Below are positions 46,117 through 57,420 of a DNA stretch of 64,000 nucleotides, one piece after another. Below the pieces are notes generated by a model. That model was not told where the DNA came from. It worked only from the letters and a program-made list of their open reading frames with translations, and searched no databases. A program made the translations under genes and the position numbers. This DNA comes from Porites lobata (lineage: Eukaryota; Cnidaria; Anthozoa; Scleractinia; Poritidae): the NCBI GenBank assembly GCA_942486035.1, contig CALNXK010000045.1, positions 1,639,501-1,703,500 on the forward strand. Direction: 5' to 3'. Within the stretch, counting starts at the first letter, position 1; the number at the start of each line of letters is the position of its first letter.

Positions 46117-49100
46117 TTACTGACGACCAACAGGTAAATTCAAAAGCATGTTCTGTCCACTTGGTAGGTAAGCAACGTTTCGTGAACGAGACAATCTGTC
46201 TGCGATTTCTTCAGCAGCTTCCAGCTTTCTCAGCTCTACAAGGCCCTCCCCTGCTTCTTTAAACGCATCAGCCAGCATTTCTGCGCCTTTGGCATCTCCT
46301 TCAGCGGTGATAATGGCCGCTCTCTTGAGCTGCTCAGCCTAGAGACGAGAGAGGAAGAAAAAGTGGTTTTATACGTTGCTACAAGATATATCTGCAGGCA
46401 AGTAGCGCCACTTTTCCGACTGTGACGTATTCATACCATAGACTGACCAATCACAATATGCTGGAGAGGAGACTAGCTCCACAGGTAAAACATCTAGCGG
46501 GGAATCCAGTCATCTCGCCATCAACGAAAACGAAATCTGTGATCGGTTGCCATCTACTAAACATTTTTACCTCTAGGGCTCATGGAAATGGAATAAAAAT
46601 TTGAACAATGTTGGCGGCAAGTCGACCTCTTGGTGGCGAGATGACTGTAGCAGCTCATGCTCTTTACCATTGCTGGATTTATTTTCAAAGAGACTATTTA
46701 GATAATTTGTCTTGTCCAACTACTTACTTTCTCTACAAGAAATCTGGCACGCTCCGCTTCTTGCTGAGCTAGAGGATAGAAGAGAAAAAAGCCACAAAGT
46801 TACACAAAGAAAAGGAAAAAAAATATTTCTAATGGTATGCAAAAAAACCTAATCGGCAATAAAAACTTTAATTTTTCTTTTCCCCTAGCAGGGTGTATAC
46901 TTGTTGAATGCAGACGTTCCAAACAGACAACAGCAAAATCCTTCACTTACCGACTTGTTTTAATTCAACGGCCTCTGTAAATTCTTTACCAAAGGTCAAA
47001 TGAGTCTAAAACAAGGAAAACAAAACAATTTAAACAAGGAAAACCTAGACAGAGTTGCCATAAATTGACATTAAGGATCCATGATACCAAGGCTGGAAAA
47101 GGTTGTTGATAACCTTAGATTTGATTACAAGCAAGAGACTGAAAATGAGTACGAGCTTTCAAATCCAGTTTGTGTGCTTAAATAAACTGCAATCTTACCC
47201 TGTTCTGGTCGCGAACAGGAAGGAGTTAGAGTTCTGAGGATTTAACTGGCTTCAGATTCCAAAGTCATACTGGTAGTCAAATCTAAAAGCTGCTATTGAA
47301 TGAGGTTTATCACCTTGAACTCTTTCATGATTTCTTAACTGTCTGTATCAACACAGGTACATAGGGATGTTTGCTGGTTACTTTTTCTATTCCTTGCCTC
47401 TATCCTTGTACATCGCCGTCACAGTCATTAAATTTCTTTCAATTAATACTGTAATTTGCAGTTCAGATTCAAGAACTGTTTCTGTTCAATTTAAGTTCTC
47501 TTTCTTTCTTTGTTGATGCTCTTGAAAATTGCATGGTCAAACAACTCAAAGGATGGTGATTTATCAGTTGGATAGTGCTATCCAAATTTGAACAACCGGG
47601 GCCTAAAGTTTACGGGGGACGGGGGGTCGGGTGCAGAGGGCAGGGAGGTGCATTTTTCTTCAACTTCAAAAAGAGGTTTCTCTGGTAGGAAGGGTGTATG
47701 GACATTCAAGGGGTACCTCTACCACAATCCCTAAGATCTCCCCCAATCCCCCCCAAAGGGCTGTTCTCATTAAATGCTAAATTCTTAATGACCCCTACCA
47801 AAGAGATATCATCCAAAATAAGACCAAAACTTGTAGCTCGCTCTGTCAGCGCCTCTTGAACTTTCTGAGAAACCTACAAAATTTAAAATTTGCATGTAAA
47901 CTCTTCATTATTCAAAATAGACAACATATCATTTCTCAAAACTTGGAAATAACAAGTTAAAGAAAGCTGAAGATTATTTAGCTTGAATAAAGAATACTGG
48001 ACATGTCTTCTGAAAGGTTTACTTGGCAATGTTCCAAAGAAAAGCAGCATCTTGCCTCACTCGACGTTTGTGTCAGCTAACATAAAATGTTCTTGAACAT
48101 AAGATTTTAAATTTTCACCATAACTTTTAGAGACAATGAGTATCATCCTTTTTAAATCTCTCCTCCAATTTGCCACTTTAGAACCGAGAAGGGAACTGGG
48201 CCGAGATAACATTCACAAAGACTTCTGGGACTGCTACTAAGGACAGGGGAAAAAATGGCCAAATAGCTAACTGGTGTGTCCAAAGTAACAATCCCAGACT
48301 CAATTACGGGACAAATTTTGCCTTCAGTTCCCTCCTCGTTTCTAAAGTGGCAAATACAGTTTTAAAAAAGTGAAATCTTGTGACAAACCTACCACTTCTC
48401 TTTGTGTGATAAGTTCTCCAGCATCAAACTGAGCCTTGTGAACAAAAACATTGTCAGTTAGAGTCAGCTTGGAAGACAAAAATTATGAGAACCAGAAAGA
48501 ACCAATGATCAGTAGCTTTTTACAATGCCAAATAATTGCGTTCATCAGAATGCATCCTAATCTGGTGTTCCTGCCGCACCTAAGGCAGAAATTTTTGAGC
48601 TATCACGGCCAATTGCAAACTAGCTGCCCCTAATTTTATCAGTAGCATCTCGGCCACAGGAAACTAGAATCCCTTTGACTCTATTTCATTTGCGTAAGTG
48701 ACGAACGCGGATCCTCAATCAGTGATTACTTCTAGTTTATTAAACACACTTCCACATTTCAATCACCAGTTTTAATATAACAACCTGCCACCTTGTATAT
48801 CATCATGAACAGTACTACAAGCAAGTACTGATCAGAAGATAATAATATATTGGAATGGTTGGAACGATACTGGAGAAGTTAACCTGGTGATGAAAGTGTA
48901 GTTTGAAAGTTGAAGTAAACTAAAACATTATGGCCTACCACAACAGCCTTGAGAACTTCAGTTGTAATTGATGGAAGAACTCTCTCATCATAATCCTCTC
49001 CAAGGTTCATGTACATGTTTGGCAATACCTGAGGTTGGGGTCTGAACAGGATCCTCAGTGTAATATTAACATTCTGTAAATCTGTTAAGCAAAAGTCCTT

Positions 49101-50969
49101 CTTAGAAATAAACTCTATTTTCTGCTGCCTTCAAAGAAAGAGGTTTTTCAGCACACACTCAGTTTGGGAAGTACAGTACAATTATAACCTTGGTATGGCT
49201 TTTCCTCACAGAATTTGAGTCTGATCTATTTTGAGAATAAATGGATCAAAACTTTCCAACTGAATTAGGCTTTTCAGTAGCCAATACTCCACAAGGGGTG
49301 TATACTCCCCTAGAGGGATTTTACTGAGATTGTTACTCTCAGATGTTTGCCTTCAGTCCACGTAACCTCATTCCCCAGGATGGGTAGGAGAGAACCCCGG
49401 GAACAAGGCTGCTGTGCACAAATCCAGTAGTGCCCAAACACAACCTCTGATCCATTGTCTTCAGCCACAGCCCACAGAACATACTGTCCCCTCCTCGTTG
49501 CCTAACATAACTTTTTCATCTAAATGGGTGTACTGCGAGGAGGCAGTTATCCAGGAGTTACCGGTAGGTGTGCAGAGAATAGAAGTAGTCACCCTTGACA
49601 CCCCAAAACACCATTTTCTATGTTCTATTCAACATCTTCTCATAGATAGTTCATTTAGGTGTTTTTCAAAACAGATGAATAAAGTACCTTTACTTCCAGT
49701 TATAACAGGTACATTTCTTGGTCTGCTACGAATGTCAAATATAATGGGCCTCTGTACCCACGGGATGAGGAAATGGGTTCCTTCACCGGTGACCTCAGGT
49801 TTAACACCTTGAAATCTATCAAATATTACAGCACGATGGCCCCCTTCCACTGAAATTAGAACCACATCGTATGCATTTATAAGTAAAAAGAGTTGACTTT
49901 ACTAACTCTATATAGTACATGTAGTTAGAATTTACATCCCCTTCTGAAGTTGTTACTAAGAGATAATTAGAGGTGAAAAATACATAGAAATACTGTGTTC
50001 TGTCATTTACAGAGAGACCTTTTCAGGTTAGCAAATATACAGCTGTTATATTAAATAGAGACCCATTGCAAAAATGGTGGCTTGTCTACTTTCCTAATGA
50101 GTCTCTTTAGCCTAACCTTAGGTACAATATTCTGTTGAATTTTGATTTTGAGAATGATGTTACTAGGGCTGATTTTATAAACCAGTAACTATATGTAAGA
50201 ATATTACACCAGCTGTCATTTCTGGAATGGGTCTTTGTACATCAAAAGTTATGACTCCAAAAAAAGGGAAGCTACAAGCCAAAGCCTAACATATTATCAT
50301 TACTTACCTGAAAGAGCAAATCAAGTGCTTTTTTTTTTTTTGGACACAAACACCTCCCTCCCCCGTCCCTCCTCGCACGCACCTCTCACATATAGTGAAA
50401 GGAGCATTATGCAATAATTTCAATAAATGTCAAAGGATAATTAAACAGATGAAAAATAAAAAAATGTACCCTCAACTTAAAGACACCAACAGGTTTTATT
50501 CAAACCTTCTTTAAGGAAGTTTTAGAAGTTGGATAACATTTTTGTGATAAAGCTACAGCTCTTTTGGTACAATTTTAACCCAATGTACGAAGCAAAGAAA
50601 AATATACGCTTACTTCACTTTGTTAAAACCCATAAAAAAATAAAGTAAAGAAAGATCACCTAATCTTTGATGGCAGGTAATTTATCATATAATTTTTACA
50701 GCCACAGAAAAAATACAGTGCAGCTAGGGCTTCTTTAGAAAGGAAATATTGATTAAGCTTAAGCCTACATGAGGGCATGCAGTCGAAGTTCCCAACAAAT
50801 CTTTAACGATTTTCCAAATCATGCGTCGCATTTTCACAAATCCACCAAGCTGCAAGAACAGTAAACAAAGTTGCATCTTACCATTGTAAAGGGCAGTATT
50901 AACGACGCCACCGATCGCGGCGACGCCGATTCCAAGAGCAGCAATTCTATTCAAGAAAGAGGCAGCCAT
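46117..50969 (-). CDS. PHB1: Prohibitin 1
   Basis: An SPFH/band-7 protein of the mitochondrial inner membrane. With prohibitin 2 it forms ring complexes that support cristae, protease control and respiratory-chain stability. Eight minus-strand exons (50882-50969, 49688-49849, 48939-49081, 48393-48434, 47799-47873, 46951-47005, 46728-46768, 46117-46338) join in phase to 275 aa; the human protein has 272. The N-terminus has a hydrophobic anchor (about 8-28). The SPFH core is highly conserved: GHRAVIFDRF, EGTHFLIPWVQ, RSRPRNVPVITGSK, NVNITLRILFRP, GEDYDERVLPSITTEVLK, AQFDAGELITQRE. The C-terminal coiled coil includes AEQLKRAAIITAEGDAKGA and ELRKLEAAEEIA. The stop follows LPVGRQ. It starts 124 bp from the divergent RPS26 start codon. 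Confidence 0.97.
48168..48355. mobile_element. MITE (ATTTGCCACTTTAGAA ends) in a PHB1 intron
   Basis: The ends ATTTGCCACTTTAGAACCGA and TCGTTTCTAAAGTGGCAAAT pair, followed by AGGGAACTG and CAGTTCCCT. Related fragments lie near 22905-22990 (TTTCTAAAGTGGAG) and 43712-43760 (TTCGCCACTTCAGAAACGAG). Confidence 0.85.
49364..49408. mobile_element. Tiny hairpin element, copy 2
   Basis: AACCTCATTCCCCAGG pairs with CCCCGGGAACAAGG around GGGTAGGAGAGAA, the same loop as at 25391-25446. Lies in a PHB1 intron. Confidence 0.65.
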
Positions 50970-51093
50970 CTTGACTTTGCACGTGAATGATGAAACTTGC
51001 GCCCGCGATACTATAGAGTTATTTTCGGGATGGCCCAAGTGAAATTTCAGGGTCTCCATGTGAGCGGTCTCTTTTCCCTCTTTCAGATCCAAC
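50970..51093. promoter_or_regulatory. Probable bidirectional promoter PHB1/RPS26 with TOP-like tract
   Basis: Only 124 bp separate the start codons of the divergent genes. Just before the RPS26 ATG is a pyrimidine tract TCTCTTTTCCCTCTTTC (51068-51084), which resembles a 5' terminal oligopyrimidine motif. No TATA box was seen. Transcription starts are inferred. Confidence 0.65.
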
Positions 51094-54007
51094 ATGGTGA
51101 GGTTTTTGTGATGTGTAACTTTATTCAATGTGTATTTCGGTCGTTATTTTAACAGTGAAGACGTTTGAGGCGTCGGAAATGATTATTAGGCATCACTTAT
51201 GCCCCTCAAAGCGTTCTTTGTTGATATCGCCGAAGAAAAAGCCCGATTTTGTAGCTATTTGTGTTCGAATGTGGCGCTGGTATAAAACCCACGTTGTCGG
51301 TTGTTAGAAGGCAAATTCCAGTTAATTTTCAATTTTTTGATCTTTTATTTGTTTATTTTTTCCGCTGGTATGTTCTTTTTGCTCATTGATATTGAAGCAA
51401 TAACTGGCGACGGGTTTTGATTTTCATATCAGTTTTAAGCTGAAGTATTTTAAAGCTCTTAGTTGGTATTTCAGAGTGTCTGTTTAGATTCTAAAAGCTT
51501 TCTTAAAATGGTAAAGCGTGAAACTCTGGTTAATAAAATAAAGGATAAAAATTTGAAGGATTCCTCCCTTCAATTATATTAAAATAATGGGTTGGAAACC
51601 AGTCATTATATATTATATCTTTAAACATGCAAGCAGGAAATTTGCAAACCAATGCTGAGTTTTTTTTTGTGCTTTCAGAAAATATTCTTTCTTTGCCCTT
51701 TGAGGGCCTATGTGATTGCATATAATATGACTGGGATAATGGGTATCGGTCACTTTGTTCTATGGTTAGATAGTTCCAAGCCAGATCGTTCCACTTAATA
51801 GTCAACATTGCTCATGTGTATGCCTTGTTCTTTAAGCCTAGAGGCTATAAAATCGTGCTTAATATTGACTTTTACACTGAAATGATTGGACTATTAAATG
51901 GAACAATTTGCGGGCTCGGGATGATCTGACCATGGAACGAAGTGACCATAAACCAAATGTTGTTACTGTACTTTATTGAAAACAGTTATGCTTAGCTGGT
52001 TTCAAGAAGTACGATAGATGGTTAGAATTATGTCTTCATCTGCCCACTTCAGGGGTCAAGAGTTAATTTTCATATTTTACATGCAGACTCAAAAGAGGCG
52101 TAACTGTGGGCGCAGCAAGCATGGCCGTGGACATGTCAAGTTTGTGCGTTGTACAAACTGTGCGCGATGTGTACCTAAGGACAAAGCTATTAAGAAGTTT
52201 GTGATCAGGAACATTGTGGAGGCAGCTGCTGTCAGGGATATAGCTGATGCTAGTGTTTATGAAGGTAATATAACATTGATGTTTTAATACTTGTAGTGGG
52301 GCTCTTTCTTGGCTGCAGTAATAGTGTTGGAAAAAGAAGCAACAAACAAAAGCAAAAGAGGTTTCAACAAAACTGCAGAAAGTAAATTTTCTGTGTTTGT
52401 GGAAATAGTTATCATTTTTTAACTCCTCTCTCCTAGCTGGGCCATCATGGAAGCACTACAGAACTTATTTGTGAAGATCTTGTGTTATTATTAGTGAGCT
52501 TATTTCAGATTAATTTGCAGTATATTCCACAGAACACAACTGGATTTTCAAAATAACCACCGTGTGAAAATCTCTTTATTACATAAACTAACAAAAGGTG
52601 GGGTTGGTTGCTCTTGGGATAGGACTTTTCTCAGAATTCTGGTCCAAAACACTACATCTGCATACAAATTCTCCTGTCTGATCTCCATGCAATGATTAAG
52701 AAACAGTGCAGAGAATTTGGTCAAACATCAAAGTATTTTCCTTTAGTGATATTGTCTTAATTAATTTTTACAACCATTTCTCTTGATGTTGTGTGGATGT
52801 TGTTTGGAGAATATTGGTATTGGTCACTCATGGGACTAAAACGGTAATTATTTGTTAGTAGATCAGAATGGCATATGATAATATTATTGTAGAGAACTTT
52901 GTTTGCTGTCAGGCATCACTGGACAATAATACCGTTATAATGTGCATTTTTGTATTTAATACGTTTCATTTATTTCTAGTGTATCCTCTTCCCAAACTGT
53001 ATGTGAAACTTCACTACTGTGTGAGCTGTGCAATTCACTCCAAGGTTGTGAGGAATCGCTCTAAGGAAAACAGAAAAATCAGGGTCCCACCTCCAAGGTT
53101 CCCACGCAGGGTAAGTCAGAAAAAAGTTCTTGTTTACAACTACTGTGGGTTATGCCAAGGCTATCCTACCCAACACATTTTAATCTTTTCTGATGAGTTG
53201 TGTTTTCAAGGCAGCTACGGTTAGTTACTCTAGTAGCGTAATGTTTATCCTCAAAGGTTGAGCACATTTAGCACTTTTAAATGCAGCTCCGTCATCTACG
53301 TGTGTATTTCTGACATCTGTGTTGTTTGTTCACAAATCAAAATGTGAACTCAGTACACCAAGTGCAGAAAAAGGGTAAATTCCCAATACATACATGTGTA
53401 ACAGAACAATTTGAATCCCACACATGTGGCAGACCCAACTGAAAATTACATCAATCACTGTAGTTTGCCACTGCTTTGTCACTGCGAAAAACTGTTGTGG
53501 AACAAGAGAATTATTGGTTTCATTCAGGGTGTGACAGTATTGTTGTCTAATAGCAAAGTGTGTTATCATTCCTTTTGAAAACCATTCCAGTTTTCACTAG
53601 TATGTGAGAAAACTGCTGTTTGTCTATAGTACTTTACTGGAGCCGAAAGTCCAATAATATGTGTAGTAGACCCATTAATCTTGACCTTTAAAGTGAACTC
53701 CAATCACTTTTATTTGGCTGAAAGCCTATCAGAAATGCAAGAGAACATTTTGTGGGGATCCCAGTGGCATTTCCTGGTCTGGTTACATTGCTGCACTTTT
53801 CACCAAAAAGTTGCAACAAACTGCTTAAGTAGACAGAATGGGCTAGAGAACAATAACGTAACATCATGTCATTAGACAGGCTGAGTTTCCTCCTGTCATC
53901 TCACCCTGCCTTTGTTTCTCTCATTCTGTTTTAATCGCCAGCCTGACAACCCTCAGGGTCAGCGTCCAGGAGGAGTCGGTGGACCACGCCAAGCCGCTGC
54001 TGTATAA
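51094..54007 (+). CDS. RPS26: 40S ribosomal protein eS26
   Basis: A component of the small ribosomal subunit near the mRNA exit site. Exons 51094-51096, 52087-52264, 52980-53110 and 53942-54007 give 125 aa. The first coding exon is only the ATG, followed directly by GTGAGG. Family hallmarks are RRNCGRSKHGRGHV, the zinc-binding RCTNCARCVPKDKAIKKF, IRNIVEAAAVRDI, LPKLYVKLHYCVSCAIHSKV and PPPRF. The C-terminus (GQRPGGVGGPRQAAAV) is Gly/Pro/Arg-rich and about ten residues longer than the human 115-aa form. A frame continues past 53110, but the GTAAGT donor there and the phase-0 acceptor before PDNPQGQ fix the last exon. Confidence 0.97.
52635..52847. mobile_element. MITE, CTTTAAGCCCC family, degenerate copy 4
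   Basis: ACAAATTCTCCTGTCTGATC on the left and GGTCACTCATGGGACTAAAA on the right follow the family layout, but the ends are worn. RPS26 intron 2. Confidence 0.5.
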
Positions 54008-54040
54008 AAACTGAGCAGTGTTAGAAAAAAAGGCTGAAAT

Positions 54041-54046
54041 AATAAA
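54041..54046 (+). terminator. Polyadenylation signal of RPS26
   Basis: AATAAA, 34 bp after the stop codon. Confidence 0.7.
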
Positions 54047-54937
54047 ATCAATTAACAGTGAATAACATGCGGTTGTGTGATTATGACACTTGATTTCCCC
54101 TTTTATCTTACTAACCTTTTTTGCCATGTTTATACTTTGCCCTTCTTTGGGAAATTCTGTTGATGGCACCCCGAATTTATTTTAACCAAAAAAACTAAGT
54201 CAAATGAATTTTTCTGATTCTTAGTATTGTAGTTAAACCTCTTTGCGCCTTTAGAACCGATAATGTGACTTTCCACAATGTGTCTCCTTTTGTGCATCAA
54301 GTATTCTTCATTTCTCATTGATCAGTTCTCTGGATGGTTTGCACACGTTGTGGTTGGCCAGAGTATTTTATGACACAAATGTGACTGAACTCTCATTCCT
54401 AAAAGTGCCCACATCTTAGGATTTGTCCACAGTCACAAGCTTTAGGTTGGTATCAGTTTTGAAACATAGACAGTGACACTTTCGTGTTGTTGTGGAAGAG
54501 GGATGTTGTGATTCATTACAGACTTGGATTTAGACAATGCTTTGAAATGAGGAGTCTAGTTCACACCTCATTCTTATAGCTCCATTGGCAGGTAAAGGAC
54601 GATGTAAAAGCACAAAGCCGGCATTATAATGAGCAAATTGTGGCTGGAAATATCCAATTGTCTTCACTGGTTATTGGTAGGATGCCAAAAAGGTGTGCAA
54701 TTCCACAGTTTGGTTTCAGCTCCACTGATAAATACTGCAGAAAATAGGCAGACCTTTATCTTACAGCAGAAATTTAAAGCTTTTTGAAAAACTGCTCATG
54801 TTATTCCACACTACCACTCAAAGAGCTACATAATAATTCGCATGAATTTTTATTATTTTTATCATAATAATTAGGTTTGAACTTGAAAGATATAAACGTT
54901 AAACACTTGAGTTGGTTATTCTTCAAATAGTAATTCG
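54047..54937. other. Spacer between convergent RPS26 and coiled-coil gene
   Basis: Short unsupported frames only. No repeat or RNA gene was recognised. Confidence 0.4.
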
Positions 54938-56916
54938 CTAGGAAGTTCCTTCCTGTTCATCTTCAGGGTAAAGGGTGGCAATGGGAGGGAGGAACCTCAC
55001 TTTGGATCTAAACGTCTTGACAATGTTCTTTCGTTTTGGTGCCACTTCACTCCTGGTCTTTCGGATTCCATCATCTGGTCTCTTGTAATAGCCATATAGG
55101 GATGGGAAGAAACTTGATGGAGGGAGACTGACTGATTTAGCATCCAATGAACCACGGCTTAAACGCGCTAAAATACTGAAATGAAGGAATGAAAAAGGAA
55201 GTTTTTTTAGAATTTTATCAACCCCATTCCCAGGGTATCTCAACTTTTGGTCCCCTCTGGGGTGGGGAAGAGTTGTAATTTAACTGGTAAAGGGTGGCAG
55301 GTGACAGTCTTTCTACTAATGACCTGTGTCTTAAATCCTTCATAGATTTGAAAACGGGAATTAACATTTTTGGGGAGGGATAAATGGGAAGAGCCCAAGG
55401 AGAAACCCAGCAGGGGCAGAAATGCGTTTCAACACGGACTATTGTTTCACAGGGTGGCTAATGGAATCCTTACGAGGTGGTTGCAACTTGATTTTACAGA
55501 TGTAAGTTCTGTAAAGTCACTTTTCAAGTGAAACCTCTCAAAAGGGTTTTTTGTGACTTCTCTTGGATATACTGAGAAAGTGTGTGCTCTAACTTATGAA
55601 ACCATCGATAAGTGAATTCCCCATGACATTGCTTTGTTCAAAAATTTAATGTCCCTCTATATGTAACTCTGCTGACTTACTACTGAGCCGCCAGACGATT
55701 TCGATTGATATCCAAGTGCAGCAACTTTGGTGTAGTGACCATTGCAGGGGGAAATGTGGACATGACCTGAAAATTCAAAATGCGGTTTGTAAAAAGAAGG
55801 CGTAGAAAGACTGCTGTTTCTATCATTCTCTGCATGATCAGGAAATTATTTTAAATTCTTTGCATAATGCATAGTCTGCGAGCAGTCTCGTATTTTTCTT
55901 TTGAGTCACAGTAGATCAAGAGCATGCGAGGGGGGAGAGCAGCGAAGCCGCAAAGAACCAAGGTGGAACCCCGAACGAAGAGAAAATGGGACACACCCTT
56001 TTTCCTCTCTCCGCCCCAATCTCCCCTCCTTTTTACCATTAATTAGCATGATAAAATTTTACTTTTTTACATACTGCGTGTCGCTAAGGGGAAAGAAAGG
56101 CAACCACTCGCAGTGTAATGGTTGCAATTCCTTGTCTGATATCAACCAATCAGAAGTGAGACTTATCGTGGCTTCAGTTACCATGCCCTTCACTACCCCC
56201 GATATCTTCCATGTTGTTCCCTGGTTTGCCTCACGCGTGACACCAGTACCATCCACAGGGGAGAGGGGTTTCTCTTTAACCGCTGCTTGTGCCTGTAATT
56301 GCGCTTTTCGTAACTTTGCACGCTCCTTGGGAATGTTGGCAGCTTCCCTTATGTCTGCCTCGTTTATTTCCTTCACGTCTTCTTTGATTTCTTCTAGTCG
56401 CGGGATCAGATCTATCGGTTTAGTGTGTAGAATACCGGTCTCTTCGTGCACTTGAGTTAAACTGGTAAAAAAAAGAAAGGAGAAAACAAATTGACGTTTC
56501 TGATTGATTACCATTTTAGAAAACAATGCATGCGTTTTTGGTTCATTTATGTTATTGACACTTACACACGGTAAAGCTTTCCAAAATGTCTTCTCGAGCC
56601 TTAATAAACTGTTCTTTCTTCTGTCCCCACAATTCTTTTTGCTGTTTTAAAAGTAAAAGCGTTAAAAAAAACTTGCAAGAAAAAATAGAGAGGGTCTGTG
56701 AACAACGCCTTTTTCTGTAAGGAGAATTTGAGTTTTGACTCACCTTTACCATTCTTTCCTCCATTTCTTTCAAGGACAGAAGCACTCTCTCGTTAACATT
56801 CGTCTGCATCTTCATTCTCTGCACATTTTCTTGAATTTCCTTAACGCGACCGAAGTGCACGTACTTTTTGACCATTTCAACTGGCAAGTTCTTACCAGAG
56901 GAAGTGGGAGCTTGGA
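54938..56916 (-). CDS. Coiled-coil protein, family not recognised
   Basis: Minus-strand exons 56744-56916, 56568-56641, 56182-56461, 55681-55766 and 54938-55175 join in frame to about 283 residues. The N-terminal half is charged and helical: KYVHFGRVKEIQENVQRMKM, NERVLLSLKEMEERMVK, QKELWGQKKEQFIKARED, LIPRLEEIKEDVKEINEAD. It is a good coiled-coil candidate. The C-terminal half is basic and Ser/Pro-rich (SLYGYYKRPDDGIRKTRSE, KVRFLPPIATLYPEDE). No signal peptide or catalytic motif was seen. The start is unsure. An acceptor (CTGCAG) precedes 56916, which suggests an upstream exon that was not found; otherwise the ATG at 56873-56875 (MVKKYVHFGR) could begin the protein. The donor after the second exon is weak (GTGTAA). 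A ciliary or cytoskeletal role is only a guess from composition. Confidence 0.65.
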
Positions 56917-57060
56917 CTGCAGGTAAGTTACTTTACTTTACTCTTGTCTATATAACTCATTTGAAAAATTAAAAATACTTCTTTTAATGTTGTGAACGAA
57001 GCCGGTATCTTTTTGTTTTTATGCTCTGAAATCTTAATAAGGCTGTTCGCCTGCAGTTAA

Positions 57061-57243
57061 AGGACCCTAGTCAGCCTCCGCCATTTTCGATGACATCGAA
57101 ATTATTGATATAGCATGATGAGGCGAATCCTTATTGTTTTACTGTAAGCTGTGTTCCAGAAGGTATGTTAAATTCTCTTAAGTAGTTCTAGAGTGATTTT
57201 TCTTCGTTTCGACAGGCTCCGAATAAAAAATAATAGCCAAATT

Positions 57244-57284
<41 letters not shown>

Positions 57285-57290
57285 GGCCCT
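57061..57290. mobile_element. MITE with TTAA target duplication
   Basis: The ends AGGACCCTAGTCAGCC and GGCTGACTAGGGCCGGCCCT pair, with TTAA on both sides (57057-57060, 57291-57294). 230 bp. Confidence 0.85.
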
Positions 57291-57420
57291 TTAAAACTGC
57301 CTCACTTCTTTTTAACCCTAGTCTAAAATACCCAGATATTAGAGGAACATGAAAAGATCAGTCCTTTTCACTGTTAGAGTCATAATTCAGGAAACGTAGT
57401 AATACATATTTTACTATGTA

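Noticed and set aside
51097..52086. snoRNA in RPS26 intron 1
   Set aside because: Ribosomal protein introns often host snoRNAs, but no convincing C/D or H/ACA boxes with proper spacing were seen.
56059..56181. Extension of the third coiled-coil exon to its in-frame stop
   Set aside because: A phase-0 donor (ATG/GTAACT) at 56182 joins cleanly to the next exon, and composition changes after it.
55901..56455. 184-codon plus-strand frame
   Set aside because: It is the antisense shadow of the coiled-coil gene exon.
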